A program made the position numbers and the translations under genes. The notes beneath the pieces were generated by a model. That model ran no database searches. It had not been told where the DNA came from and saw only the letters and a program-made list of their open reading frames with translations. From Bacteroidales bacterium (GTDB lineage: Bacteria; Bacteroidota; Bacteroidia; Bacteroidales; P3), in the NCBI GenBank assembly GCA_017616895.1, contig JAFZXE010000002.1, positions 41,159-105,158 on the forward strand: DNA of 64,000 nt, written 5' to 3'. Shown here in pieces: positions 8,666 to 17,564 of this stretch. Numbering within the stretch: the first letter of the stretch is position 1; the number at the start of each line of letters is the position of its first letter.

Positions 8666-11600
8666 ATGAAAAAACTAGTACTTGTTCTCGCTTTCATCAG
8701 CACCATGCTGCTTGGCAACGCCCAGGTGGTGCGTATTCAGTTTGACGAGTGCGACCGGACACGCGAGTCGGCAATCTCGCAGGCCGTGTCTATCGACGGA
8801 AGACAAGGCTGTCATTATGTCGCCTACGCCAACCCGCAGGAGCTGGCAGCATTCGAGGAACTGGGTATCCCTTATGAAATAGACACCGTCACGAGCGTGG
8901 CAGCAACTAAAGGAACCATTGCGGCAGCCTCCTCGATAGCACAGATGGCTGGTTGGAACAAGTATCCAAACTACAGCACCTTCGTGCAGATGATGCAGAA
9001 TTGGGCGACAACCTATCCCAACCTTTGCAAACTTGACACTGTGGGTTATTCTTACAACAACCACCTGTTGCTTTGCCTTAAGATTTCTGACAACCCATAC
9101 GAGGAGGAGGCAGAGCCCGATTTCCTTTACATGTCGAGTATGCACGGAGACGAAGTGACTGGAATGTACTTCTTGCTGCGCCTCATAGATACCCTGCTCA
9201 CCAGTTATGGCACGGTGGAAGATTTGACACAGATAGTAAACAACACGCAACTATACATCATGCCCGACGCCAACCCCGACGGCACCTACAAGGGTGGCGA
9301 CAACTACATCTGGCAGCCGAACAGCACTTCTGACTATAGTGGACGTTACAATGGCCACGGTATCGACCTGAACAGAACCTATCCCGATCCCTTCGGAGGT
9401 GCAGGTGCTTACGGTTCATCGTCTTATCAGTCGGCGTATGAATCCACGGAAATTGAGAACAAATATATGATTCAGTACATGAACAACCACCATTTTGTGA
9501 TGGCTGGCTGTATGCATGGAGGAGCCGAGATTCTTAATTTCCCATGGGACACATACACATCGTCGCAGAAAGACCTGGCTGATGCCGCATGGTGGACTGC
9601 CATGGGCAACCGTTTCCTGAATACACTGAGGACATATACCGGCGCGGCAAGCACGAGAAACGGCTTCCCGAGAAATATGTACACCGGCGCATTGAGTTCT
9701 GGCTCAACAGCAGGTCAATGCTTCGGAGGCGATTGGTATGCCATCAGCGGTGGCTGGCAGGATTATTCTAATTTCTACAACCATATCCGTGCGTTCACCA
9801 TTGAGGTGTCCAATACCAAATGTCCGTATGTAAATGACACCACCACTGGAAGCGGTTGGTCGAGCACAACCACTCGTGGAGCAAAAACATATTGGTACTA
9901 TCAGAAACAGTCTCTCATCAACATGATAAAAGAGGTCCAGGAAGGTGTCCACGGCTTCGTGGTTGACTCTGTCACCCGTGAGCCCCTGCGAGCCTTTATC
10001 GAAGTTGTTGACCACGACCGCGACAGTTCGCAGATTTATAGCCGTCACGTCCTGGGCGACTACTACCGCCCTATCGCCGACGGCACCTATTCCTTCCGCG
10101 CTTCCTGCCCCGGCTACATCACCAAGACCTACACTAACGTCACTGCCACCTACGGCACCCCGACCGACCTGCTGATTGAACTGGTTCCCGAAGGATGGAC
10201 CCCTGTGGAATACACAATTACAGCCGTGAGCGAGGACAACACCAAAGGCACCGTGACTGGTGGCGGCACCTACCTCGGCGGCCAGATCGCCACCCTCACA
10301 GCCAATGCCAACGCTGGCTACGAGTTTGACCACTGGAACGACAGCAACACCGACAACCCGCGTTCCGTCACCGTCACAGGCGATGCAACCTACACCGCAT
10401 ATTTCCAGACTGCAACCTACACGCTGACCGTGGAGAGCGAAGACAATGAGAAAGGCACGACAACAGGCGGTGGTACATACAACTACGGCGAGACGGTGAG
10501 CATCAGTGCCACTCCCGCCGAGCACTACGAGTTCAGTCAGTGGAGCGATGGCAATACCGACAACCCCCGCACTGTCACCATCACCTCCGACACCACCTAT
10601 ACCGCTCAGTTCTCTGCAATGAACTACACCATCACCGCAGTGCCCGACGACAACACTCACGGTAGTGTGACTGGCGGCGGCAGCTATGCCTACAACACCA
10701 CGGCGACCCTTACCGCAACGCCTGCCGAGCACTATCAGTTTGCTCATTGGAGCGACGGCAACACCGACAACCCGCGCACCGTCACCGTCACAGGCAACGC
10801 CACCTATACCGCCGAGTTCAGCCCGATGAACTACACCATCACCGCTGTGCCCGACAACAACACTCACGGTAGCGTTACAGGTGGCGGCTCATACGCATAC
10901 GGCACCACCGCAACCCTCACCGCCACTCCTGCCACTGGTTATGAATTCACGCAGTGGAACGACGGCAACAACGACAACCCACGCACCGTCACCGTCACAG
11001 GCAACGCCACCTATACCGCCAGCTTCTCAAGCGAGACCTACACCATTACGGTGAACGCTCAGGCTAACGGCACAGCCACCGGCGGCGGTCACTACACCTA
11101 CGGCAGCACCGCGACGCTGACTGCAACCCCTGCCGAAGGCTACCACTTCCTTCAGTGGAATGACGGCAACACCGACAACCCGCGTTCCGTCACCGTCACA
11201 GGCAACGCCACCTATACCGCCTCATTCGAGATTAACAGTTACACCATAACCATCACTTCAGCCAACAATGCTCAGGGTTCGGCCACAGGCAGCGGCACCT
11301 ACACCCACGGCCAGACCGTGACCGCCACCGCCATTGCCAACACTGGCTACATGTTCGACCACTGGAGCAACAACGCTACTACCAACCCCTACCAGTTTAC
11401 CGCAACAGAAAGCACCTCGCTGATAGCCTACTTTGCGGAAATCCCCGCAAACTACTACAACATCACCGTCCTGTCGCAAGACAACACGATGGGCACAGGA
11501 AACGGCACGGGCTCGTATGAGGAAGGCTCGGTAATAAGCATCTCGGCTACTGCCAACACCGGCTATTACTTCACCATGTGGAGCGACGGCAACACTCAGA

Positions 11601-12949
11601 ATCCGCGCACCATAACCGTTACAGGCAACGCAACCTATACCGCACAGTTCGCTGCATACCAGTACCAGCTGACAGTGGTGCCAGACAACGCGCAGCACGG
11701 AACTGCCAGCGGCAGCGGCACCTATAACTACGGCCAGCAGGTGAGCATCTCGGCCACCGCTAACACTGGTTACTACTTCACCCAGTGGAACGACGGCAAC
11801 ACTCAGAACCCGCGCACCGTCACCGTGACAGGCGCAGCCACCTACACCGCTCAGTTTGGCACCGAGAGCTACGCTGTCGAGGTGTTGGTGAACAACAACG
11901 CCTACGGCACACCCAACGGTAGCGGCACCTACAACTATGGCCAGCAGGTGAACATCTCGGCTACTGCCAACACGGGCTACCACTTCGTGCGCTGGAACGA
12001 TGGCAACCTGCAGAACCCACGCACCATCACCGTGACAGGCAATGCCTCTTACACGGCTATTCTCGAAGCCGAGAGCTATACCATTACCGCTGTCCCCGAT
12101 GCCGTAACCCACGGCAGCGTGACAGGTGGCGGCAGCTACCCCTACGGCAGCACTGCCACACTTACGGTAACGGCTTACGCTGGCTACAACTTCGTCCAGT
12201 GGAACGACGGCAACACGCAGAACCCGCGCACTGTCAACGTCACAGGCAACGCCACCTATACCGCTCAGTTCACCTCGGTCGCCTACCAGCTGACCGTTGT
12301 GCCTGACGAAAACAGCCACGGCACCACCACAGGCAGCGGCTCCTACGCCTACGGACAGCAGGTTGAAATCACCGCCACCGCCGCCAACGGCTACCGTTTC
12401 CGTCAGTGGGACGATGGCAACCAGTACTCGATACGCACAGTCACGGTGACTGGCAACACCACCTATACCGCCTACTTCGACGCTATCGAATATGAAGTCG
12501 TTGTACGTCCTAACAACAACATCTGCGGCACCACCACTGGCAGCGGCACCTACAGCTACGGTCAGACCGCCATCGCCACAGCTACTCCGAACGAGGGCTT
12601 TGTGTTCGACCACTGGAGCAACGGCGAGACCGATAACCCATACAGCTTCAGCGTGACGCATAACGTGACCCTCATCGCAGTCTTTGTGTCGGACGGCACT
12701 GGCTCTGGCAACACCGATGGCATCGACGACGTGGAAGGCGAGAACTACAGCGTCTATCCTAACCCCACCAACGGAATGGTCAATGTGAAGATAGACGGCG
12801 AGCCCGCCCCGATACGTATCTACAACATCTACGGACAGCTTCTGCAAGAGCTGCCTGCCGGCGCAACTTCGGTTGATTTGACCAACTACGCCAACGGCAC
12901 CTACATCCTCCGCATAGGCGAGGCAACGACAAAGATTGTGAAATACTAA
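8666..12949 (+). CDS. M14 zinc carboxypeptidase with 12 InlB-like B-repeats and T9SS sorting domain
   Basis: 1427 residues. Signal peptide (cleavage after LLGNA). Peptidase M14 domain about residues 95-430: zinc ligands H160 and E163 (MHGDEVTG), H284 (CMHGGAE) and catalytic E380 (FTIEVS). A carboxypeptidase regulatory-like beta domain follows (about 430-510, GFVVDSVTREPLRAFIEV). Residues about 514-1341 hold 12 divergent InlB B-repeats of about 69 residues (GxVTGGGxYxYG, FxxWxDGNxxNPRTVTVTGNATYTA). The C-terminal type A T9SS domain starts at YSVYPNPTNG and ends TYILRIGEATTKIVKY. It is a secreted, probably surface-attached peptidase acting on peptides or peptidoglycan-type substrates. A paralogue lacking the repeats follows after 1 bp. 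Confidence 0.92.
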   Translation: MKKLVLVLAFISTMLLGNAQVVRIQFDECDRTRESAISQAVSIDGRQGCHYVAYANPQELAAFEELGIPYEIDTVTSVAATKGTIAAASSIAQMAGWNKYPNYSTFVQMMQNWATTYPNLCKLDTVGYSYNNHLLLCLKISDNPYEEEAEPDFLYMSSMHGDEVTGMYFLLRLIDTLLTSYGTVEDLTQIVNNTQLYIMPDANPDGTYKGGDNYIWQPNSTSDYSGRYNGHGIDLNRTYPDPFGGAGAYGSSSYQSAYESTEIENKYMIQYMNNHHFVMAGCMHGGAEILNFPWDTYTSSQKDLADAAWWTAMGNRFLNTLRTYTGAASTRNGFPRNMYTGALSSGSTAGQCFGGDWYAISGGWQDYSNFYNHIRAFTIEVSNTKCPYVNDTTTGSGWSSTTTRGAKTYWYYQKQSLINMIKEVQEGVHGFVVDSVTREPLRAFIEVVDHDRDSSQIYSRHVLGDYYRPIADGTYSFRASCPGYITKTYTNVTATYGTPTDLLIELVPEGWTPVEYTITAVSEDNTKGTVTGGGTYLGGQIATLTANANAGYEFDHWNDSNTDNPRSVTVTGDATYTAYFQTATYTLTVESEDNEKGTTTGGGTYNYGETVSISATPAEHYEFSQWSDGNTDNPRTVTITSDTTYTAQFSAMNYTITAVPDDNTHGSVTGGGSYAYNTTATLTATPAEHYQFAHWSDGNTDNPRTVTVTGNATYTAEFSPMNYTITAVPDNNTHGSVTGGGSYAYGTTATLTATPATGYEFTQWNDGNNDNPRTVTVTGNATYTASFSSETYTITVNAQANGTATGGGHYTYGSTATLTATPAEGYHFLQWNDGNTDNPRSVTVTGNATYTASFEINSYTITITSANNAQGSATGSGTYTHGQTVTATAIANTGYMFDHWSNNATTNPYQFTATESTSLIAYFAEIPANYYNITVLSQDNTMGTGNGTGSYEEGSVISISATANTGYYFTMWSDGNTQNPRTITVTGNATYTAQFAAYQYQLTVVPDNAQHGTASGSGTYNYGQQVSISATANTGYYFTQWNDGNTQNPRTVTVTGAATYTAQFGTESYAVEVLVNNNAYGTPNGSGTYNYGQQVNISATANTGYHFVRWNDGNLQNPRTITVTGNASYTAILEAESYTITAVPDAVTHGSVTGGGSYPYGSTATLTVTAYAGYNFVQWNDGNTQNPRTVNVTGNATYTAQFTSVAYQLTVVPDENSHGTTTGSGSYAYGQQVEITATAANGYRFRQWDDGNQYSIRTVTVTGNTTYTAYFDAIEYEVVVRPNNNICGTTTGSGTYSYGQTAIATATPNEGFVFDHWSNGETDNPYSFSVTHNVTLIAVFVSDGTGSGNTDGIDDVEGENYSVYPNPTNGMVNVKIDGEPAPIRIYNIYGQLLQELPAGATSVDLTNYANGTYILRIGEATTKIVKY
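10205..12691 (+). repeat. Twelve tandem InlB-type B-repeat units (about 207 bp each)
   Basis: Each unit encodes about 69 residues starting Y-x-[IL]-T-V and ending NATYTAxF. At the DNA level several units share near-identical stretches, for example the segment encoding NPRTVTVTGNATYTA near 10775, 10980 and 11190. Units 6 and 12 are the most diverged (NPYQF/NPYSF instead of NPRTV). The repeats form the stalk between the peptidase and the sorting domain. Confidence 0.9.
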
Positions 12950-12950
12950 T

Positions 12951-14771
12951 ATGAAACATCTACTTGTATTTGCTACGTTTATAAGCACCGTAATACTGGG
13001 AAATGCCCAGGTGGTGCGAATACAATTTGAAGAATGTAATCGTTCGAGAGAGGCGGCCATATCAAAGGCCGTCTCTCTTGATTCTCGTAATGGCTGCCTT
13101 TATACCGCCTACGCCAACCCACAGGAGTTGGCGGCCTTCGAGGAGTTGGGCATACCTTACGAGCTGGCACCAATCCAGCAAGACAACACCAAAGGCACAA
13201 TAGCCGCCGCACAGAGCGTTGCCGAGATGGAAGGCTGGAACATGTACCCCAGCTACAGCACCTACCTGACCATGATGCAGCAGTGGGCGACAAACTATCC
13301 CAACCTCTGCAAACTCGACACCGTAGGCTATTCCTACAACAACCACCTCCTGCTTTGCATGAAGATTTCCGACAACCCCACAGAGACCGAAGCCGAGCCA
13401 GAGTTCTTCTATATGTCGAGCATGCACGGCGACGAGGTGACGGGTTTCTACTTCCTCCTGCGCATGATTGACACGTTGCTGACCAGCTATGGCACCGTCG
13501 AAGACCTGACACAATTGGTCAACACCACGCAGATATACATCATGCCCGACGCCAACCCCGATGGCACCTACAAAGGAGGCGACAACTACGTCTGGCAGCC
13601 GAACATGACCTGGGATTACAGCGGACGCTACAACGGCAACGGCGAAGACCTCAACCGAACCTATCCCGACCCCTTCAACACCCGCAGGTCATACGATGTC
13701 CAGTACAACGCCACCGAGCAGGAAAACAAGGCGATGATACAGTACATGAACGCACACCATTTCGTCATGGCAGCCTGTATGCACGGCGGAGCCGAGATTC
13801 TCAACTTCCCCTGGGACAGCTATACCTCCTCGCAGAAGCCTGTGGCCGATGCCGCTTGGTGGACGGCGGTGGGCAACCGCTTTGTGGCAACCCTGCGTGA
13901 GCATACAGGCGCGGCGAGCAACAGCAGCAGTACTTTCCCGAACAACCTGTACCGCACCGAAAGAATCAACGGCAGCTACACCGAGCAGTGCTTCGGCGGC
14001 GACTGGTACGCCATAAGCGGCGGCTGGCAGGACTATGCGAACTGGTACAACCACATACGCGCCTTCACCATCGAGGTGTCGCGCGACAAATGTCCAGCTG
14101 TGTCAGGCACCTGGGGATCCAAAAACTACTGGAGCTATCAGCGCGAACCGCTTATCAATATAATTAAAGAGGTGCACGAAGGAGTGCACGGCTTTGTGGT
14201 CGATTCTCTCACACGCGAACCGCTGAAAGCCTTCATACAGGTGCTTGACCACGACTGCGACAGCTCGCAGATATACAGCCGTAGCGGATTGGGCGACTAC
14301 TACCGTCCCATCGCCAACGGCACCTATTCGTTCCGCGCCTCATGCCCCGGCTACATAACCAAGACCTACACAGGCGTCACCGTCTCCTACGGCAACCCCA
14401 CCGACCTGCTGATAGAACTCATCCCAGGCGAAGACACCCTCTCCATACAAACAATCGAGACTTCAACCAACCAAGCATTCACCCTCTATCCCAACCCCAC
14501 CACAGGCATAGTGCATATACAATCCCCCACTAACCCACTAACGCAATCCCCCACTAACGCAATTACGCAATCACACAATCACACAATCAAACAATCCCCC
14601 ACTAACGCACTAACGCAATTACGCAATAACACAATCAAAATCTACTCTCTTTACGGTCAGTTGCTGCAGGAGTTGCCGGCTGGCACCACCGAATTTGACC
14701 TCAGCGCATATACCAAAGGCACCTATATCCTCCGTGTCGGCTCGCAGTCGATAAAGATTATCAAGTTCTGA
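12951..14771 (+). CDS. M14 zinc carboxypeptidase, tandem paralogue, with octamer insertion in its T9SS sorting domain
   Basis: 606 residues. It closely follows the upstream paralogue through residue about 495: signal peptide (ILGNA), zinc ligands H159 and E162 (MHGDEVTG), H278 (CMHGGAE), catalytic E375 (FTIEVS) and the regulatory-like domain GFVVDSLTREPLKAF. It has no B-repeats and passes straight to the T9SS type A domain (FTLYPNPTTG ... TYILRVGSQSIKIIKF). That domain is split by about 40 residues (524-563) encoded by a 15-unit octamer array. ATG 12951 lies 1 bp after the previous stop and the gene overlaps the next start by 1 bp (TGATG), so the three genes form a coupled operon. Confidence 0.92.
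   Translation: MKHLLVFATFISTVILGNAQVVRIQFEECNRSREAAISKAVSLDSRNGCLYTAYANPQELAAFEELGIPYELAPIQQDNTKGTIAAAQSVAEMEGWNMYPSYSTYLTMMQQWATNYPNLCKLDTVGYSYNNHLLLCMKISDNPTETEAEPEFFYMSSMHGDEVTGFYFLLRMIDTLLTSYGTVEDLTQLVNTTQIYIMPDANPDGTYKGGDNYVWQPNMTWDYSGRYNGNGEDLNRTYPDPFNTRRSYDVQYNATEQENKAMIQYMNAHHFVMAACMHGGAEILNFPWDSYTSSQKPVADAAWWTAVGNRFVATLREHTGAASNSSSTFPNNLYRTERINGSYTEQCFGGDWYAISGGWQDYANWYNHIRAFTIEVSRDKCPAVSGTWGSKNYWSYQREPLINIIKEVHEGVHGFVVDSLTREPLKAFIQVLDHDCDSSQIYSRSGLGDYYRPIANGTYSFRASCPGYITKTYTGVTVSYGNPTDLLIELIPGEDTLSIQTIETSTNQAFTLYPNPTTGIVHIQSPTNPLTQSPTNAITQSHNHTIKQSPTNALTQLRNNTIKIYSLYGQLLQELPAGTTEFDLSAYTKGTYILRVGSQSIKIIKF
14520..14639 (+). repeat. Octamer tandem array inside a coding sequence, 15 units
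   Basis: Fifteen consecutive 8-mers of the types CAATCCCC, CACTAACG, CAATTACG and CAATCACA. 120 bp keeps the frame, and because 24 bp is eight codons the protein shows five 8-residue repeats: QSPTNPLT, QSPTNAIT, QSHNHTIK, QSPTNALT, QLRNNTIK. It sits within the sorting domain between GIVHI and IKIYSLYG; the upstream paralogue has only about nine residues at this place. Confidence 0.9.
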
Positions 14772-15940
14772 TGACTGCCCACCTCTCGATTGCCGTCCCT
14801 TTGATGGACGAACTCGACAACCTCGACAATCTGCTGGATTGCCTTCGTGCTCAGCGGTATAACAATTTTACCACATATTTTTGTGTCAACCAGCCCGAAA
14901 GTTGGCACTCCTCCGATGACCTATGGCAGCGGCAAGTGGTGGAGAACAACCGACTGACCATCGAGCGGCTGAGTCAGACCGCCGACCTGGACATAGTTGT
15001 CATCGACCGCAGCAGCAAAGGCTTCGGCTGGACAGAGAAGCGCAAAGGAGTGGGTTGGGCGCGGAAGGTGCTTATGGAACGCATTTCCGCCGAGCGAGGA
15101 GACGACGAGATAATTGTAAGCCTCGATGCCGACACGCGGTTCGATGCGGACTATTTCGCTTCGGTAGTAGGGGCGTTCGACAGCCATCCCCTCATATCAG
15201 CCATCGCAGTGCCATATTACCATCCGCTTACAGGGGATGAGATTATTGACCGCCGCCTGCTACGCTATGAGTGCTACATGCGCCACTACATGATAAACAT
15301 GCTCGAAATAGGCAGTTCCTACGCTTTCACAGCTCTGGGCAGCGCTATGGCTTTCACAGTTGCGGCATACAAAAAAGCCGGCGGCATCACCCCGCTGCAA
15401 GGCGGCGAGGACTTCTATCTGATGCAGAAGTTCGTCAAGACGGGCACTGTGATGGTGGGGGGCGAAGATGTAGAGCACCTGATGGTACGTCCGCAAGGGC
15501 GCATATCCCAACGAGTTCCCTTCGGCACAGGCCCTGCGGTGGCGATGACGATAACGGAGCAAAAGCAGAAGTATCCGTTCTACAAAAAGGAAGGGTTCGA
15601 GTTGGTGAAAGATACATTCGAAAGGTTTGGTGAGTTGTATGACGGTGACGTAGAAACCCCTATGACCGCATTCCTGAAAGAGCAGCTGAAGACCGACGAC
15701 CTCTGGAGCCCGCTGCGCCGCAACTTCAAAACCAAAGACCTTTTCGTCCGCGCCTGCAAAGAGAAAGTCGATGGCCTCCGCATCCTCCAGTTCCTCCGCA
15801 CAATAGGAGGAGAGGAACCGCTGGACTTCGAGAAAGAGCCGATGGAAAGAATAGAGGAGCTTCGAGAAGGGTTGGCAGCAGGTTGCAGGCAAAGGACATC
15901 AAGTATATCAGTACTTGGACTAAACGAGACGGGTAGATAA
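14771..15940 (+). CDS. Family 2 glycosyltransferase
   Basis: 389 residues. GT-A fold with N-terminal LSIAVPLMDELDNLDNLL, the DxD motif in VSLDADTRFDADY (about residues 117-129), and an acceptor-region ED in LQGGEDFYLMQKF. There is no transmembrane segment, so it is a cytosolic or membrane-associated enzyme that transfers a sugar from a nucleotide donor, probably to a surface glycan or lipid. The start codon overlaps the stop of the second carboxypeptidase by 1 nt, so it is translationally coupled. A link with the peptidases, such as modification of T9SS cargo or its anchor lipid, is inference only. Confidence 0.85.
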   Translation: MTAHLSIAVPLMDELDNLDNLLDCLRAQRYNNFTTYFCVNQPESWHSSDDLWQRQVVENNRLTIERLSQTADLDIVVIDRSSKGFGWTEKRKGVGWARKVLMERISAERGDDEIIVSLDADTRFDADYFASVVGAFDSHPLISAIAVPYYHPLTGDEIIDRRLLRYECYMRHYMINMLEIGSSYAFTALGSAMAFTVAAYKKAGGITPLQGGEDFYLMQKFVKTGTVMVGGEDVEHLMVRPQGRISQRVPFGTGPAVAMTITEQKQKYPFYKKEGFELVKDTFERFGELYDGDVETPMTAFLKEQLKTDDLWSPLRRNFKTKDLFVRACKEKVDGLRILQFLRTIGGEEPLDFEKEPMERIEELREGLAAGCRQRTSSISVLGLNETGR

Positions 15941-15982
15941 ATAGACAGCTGACGTATATCTATCATAGATATTTCCAGCGAC

Positions 15983-16015
15983 CCTTCGGTGATCCTTCGG
16001 CGATCCTTCGGCGAA
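15983..16015. repeat. 11-bp tandem array, three units
   Basis: CCTTCGGCGAT-type units begin at 15983, 15994 and 16005. It lies in the gap between the glycosyltransferase and the ECF sigma operon. The rest of this 242-bp gap holds a 12-bp palindrome TGTAATATTACA (16046-16057) and the promoter box at 16127. Confidence 0.8.
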
Positions 16016-16126
16016 ACTCCTGCAATCTTCTAGAAATCAATGATTTGTAATATTACATACAATCAGTTGATAATCAGTAGTATATCTACTTGAAAACAAA
16101 CTTTTTCAAAAAAGTCCATTTTTCGT

Positions 16127-16134
16127 TAAGTTTG
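16127..16134 (+). promoter_or_regulatory. -7 promoter box of the ECF sigma operon
   Basis: TAAGTTTG followed by C fits the TAnnTTTG -7 consensus; no exact TTTG stands 19 nt upstream (a T-run is there). The predicted start of transcription is about 40 nt before the sigma gene. Confidence 0.55.
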
Positions 16135-16182
16135 CATCTAATATGACAGAAATGTTAAAAAATACAGCCGCATGTTAAGGTT

Positions 16183-16746
16183 TTGGCAACTGGGAGGATA
16201 TTATATATAAAATACAATGCGGCATTGACCAATAAATTGACGGAACGAGAGCGAAAATATAATGAACTGATGGAGGCACACCGCAAGGTGGTGAGTGGGT
16301 TGTGTATGGTGTGGGCGTCGGGCGACGAAGTCGTGATGCGCAACCTTGTGCACGAGTGCTATGTGGCGATGTGGTTGCACTTCGACACGCTGCGCCCCGG
16401 AGCCTCCAAGGGAGAGCGGGCGATGTGGGTTGTCTGGCAGTGTCGGTCAGCACGGCGTTGCTACAAACGCTACAACCGTCTGCTCAGTGTGCGAGAGGGT
16501 GAAGTGTGTGCCGAAAAATTCGACGACCTTCGAGTTGGCCATCGTGAGCTGATAGCCGAGTTGTCAGGAGGACTCACACCCCACGAGCAGCAGATACTCG
16601 ACCTGATGCTGGAAGGCTACCGTCCTCGCGAGATAGCGATGGTGCTGGACATAAAACCCGAGAGCGTAAGTGTTGAATGGAACAGGATAATAAAAAAGAT
16701 GCGCCAAAACGCAGACAAAATATACCACACAAAAAAGGAGGGCTAA
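16183..16746 (+). CDS. ECF-type RNA polymerase sigma factor
   Basis: Up to 187 residues. Region 2-like segment about residues 30-75 (AHRKVVSGLCMVWASGDEVVMRNLVHECYVAMW) and a region 4 helix-turn-helix near the end (LTPHEQQILDLMLEGYRPREIAMVLDIKPESVSVEWNRI). It is probably an alternative sigma factor for the small envelope operon it heads. The start is uncertain: the frame opens with TTG 16183; TTG 16225 and ATG 16270 are alternatives, and a GGGAGG sequence at 16192-16197 has no good in-frame codon at the right distance. The stop overlaps the next ATG (TAATG). Confidence 0.8.
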   Translation: MATGRILYIKYNAALTNKLTERERKYNELMEAHRKVVSGLCMVWASGDEVVMRNLVHECYVAMWLHFDTLRPGASKGERAMWVVWQCRSARRCYKRYNRLLSVREGEVCAEKFDDLRVGHRELIAELSGGLTPHEQQILDLMLEGYRPREIAMVLDIKPESVSVEWNRIIKKMRQNADKIYHTKKEG

Positions 16747-17036
16747 TGAAACAAAACGACATTGAGTACCTTGTTGCGAAAGAAACGCTTATGAGGTCGG
16801 AGGCATACGATGAGGTGACACGACAGGCAGCGGCGTGCTGCGAGGGGCAGGAGGGGCGGTGCCGCCGCTACCGTCGCAGTGTGGCGGTGTGCGGCTATGT
16901 GCTGCTTCTGCCGCTCATGGCTTTGGTGAGCATGGCCTCTATCACCTATACACCCAAACCGAGCTATGACACAGTGGTGTCGAACAGCGACCATGAGGAA
17001 GTAATCAACACGGTGAGCGAAATACTTTCAGTATGA
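16746..17036 (+). CDS. Small single-pass membrane protein, possible anti-sigma factor
   Basis: 96 residues from ATG 16746, overlapping the sigma gene stop by 1 nt. A basic cytoplasmic segment (RCRRYRRS) is followed by one transmembrane helix (VAVCGYVLLLPLMALVSMASI) and a short outer tail. The architecture (short cytoplasmic N-terminus, one TM, coupled to an ECF sigma) is that of a membrane anti-sigma factor, but there is no recognisable zinc-binding anti-sigma motif. An upstream in-frame ATG at 16677 lies inside the sigma gene and is less likely. Confidence 0.65.
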   Translation: MKQNDIEYLVAKETLMRSEAYDEVTRQAAACCEGQEGRCRRYRRSVAVCGYVLLLPLMALVSMASITYTPKPSYDTVVSNSDHEEVINTVSEILSV

Positions 17037-17560
17037 GACACAAGAAGAGACATATAATAGTGGTTGTGTTGCTGTTGCTGATAGCGGCGGCAGTGCCGCC
17101 GTTGGCTATATGGTGGCATCGCATCTTCCCGTCGCACGAGGTGAGCGAGTTGTATTCCCGTTATGAAAATGTCGATGGAGTTGAGGCCTCTTTTGTCAAA
17201 GACTTTCAAGTCAACGATACCATCGTTGTAGATGTCACCCTGCTCGAAGCCACCGACTCCGCTGGGTGGAGACGGTTGAAAGAAGAGTTCGATATTATCG
17301 AGGCGGAAGACCTTCCGCCTGATGAAAGAGAGATTTTTAATGTCCGATTTAGTAACTCGATTGAATTTAAGAAAGCAGCTCCTGGCAAATACAATCAAAA
17401 ACCAGATACCAATGTATGCAATAATGATGCCATAATCTATGAGCGAGAAGGGAAAAGAGTGTGCGTATTTCACACCGCGAACAATGATAATCAATATAAT
17501 GTAATAGTATTTATAGTTAACTTAATGATGGAAAAACAAAACATTAACTTTAAAAAGTAA
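17033..17560 (+). CDS. Membrane-anchored protein of unknown function in sigma operon
   Basis: 175 residues. One N-terminal membrane helix (HIIVVVLLLLIAAAVPPLAIWW) and a periplasmic domain of about 140 residues with no family I recognise. It starts with a 4-nt ATGA overlap on the previous gene, so it is translationally coupled to the sigma/anti-sigma pair. It may be a sensor or accessory of the anti-sigma system; this is inference from order only. Confidence 0.65.
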   Translation: MRHKKRHIIVVVLLLLIAAAVPPLAIWWHRIFPSHEVSELYSRYENVDGVEASFVKDFQVNDTIVVDVTLLEATDSAGWRRLKEEFDIIEAEDLPPDEREIFNVRFSNSIEFKKAAPGKYNQKPDTNVCNNDAIIYEREGKRVCVFHTANNDNQYNVIVFIVNLMMEKQNINFKK

Positions 17561-17564
17561 AAAA

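Noticed and set aside
9704-10867. 387-codon minus-strand open frame
   Set aside because: Also opposite the first carboxypeptidase and the first B-repeats; no homology-like motif.
11258-13060. 600-codon open frame on the minus strand opposite the B-repeats
   Set aside because: It is a shadow of the repetitive plus-strand gene: its composition repeats with the B-repeat period, it has no domain or signal peptide, and the plus-strand product is a clear M14/T9SS protein.
16677-16745. Upstream start of the small membrane protein gene in the sigma operon
   Set aside because: It would lie inside the sigma factor region 4; ATG 16746 gives the usual 1-nt stop/start overlap.
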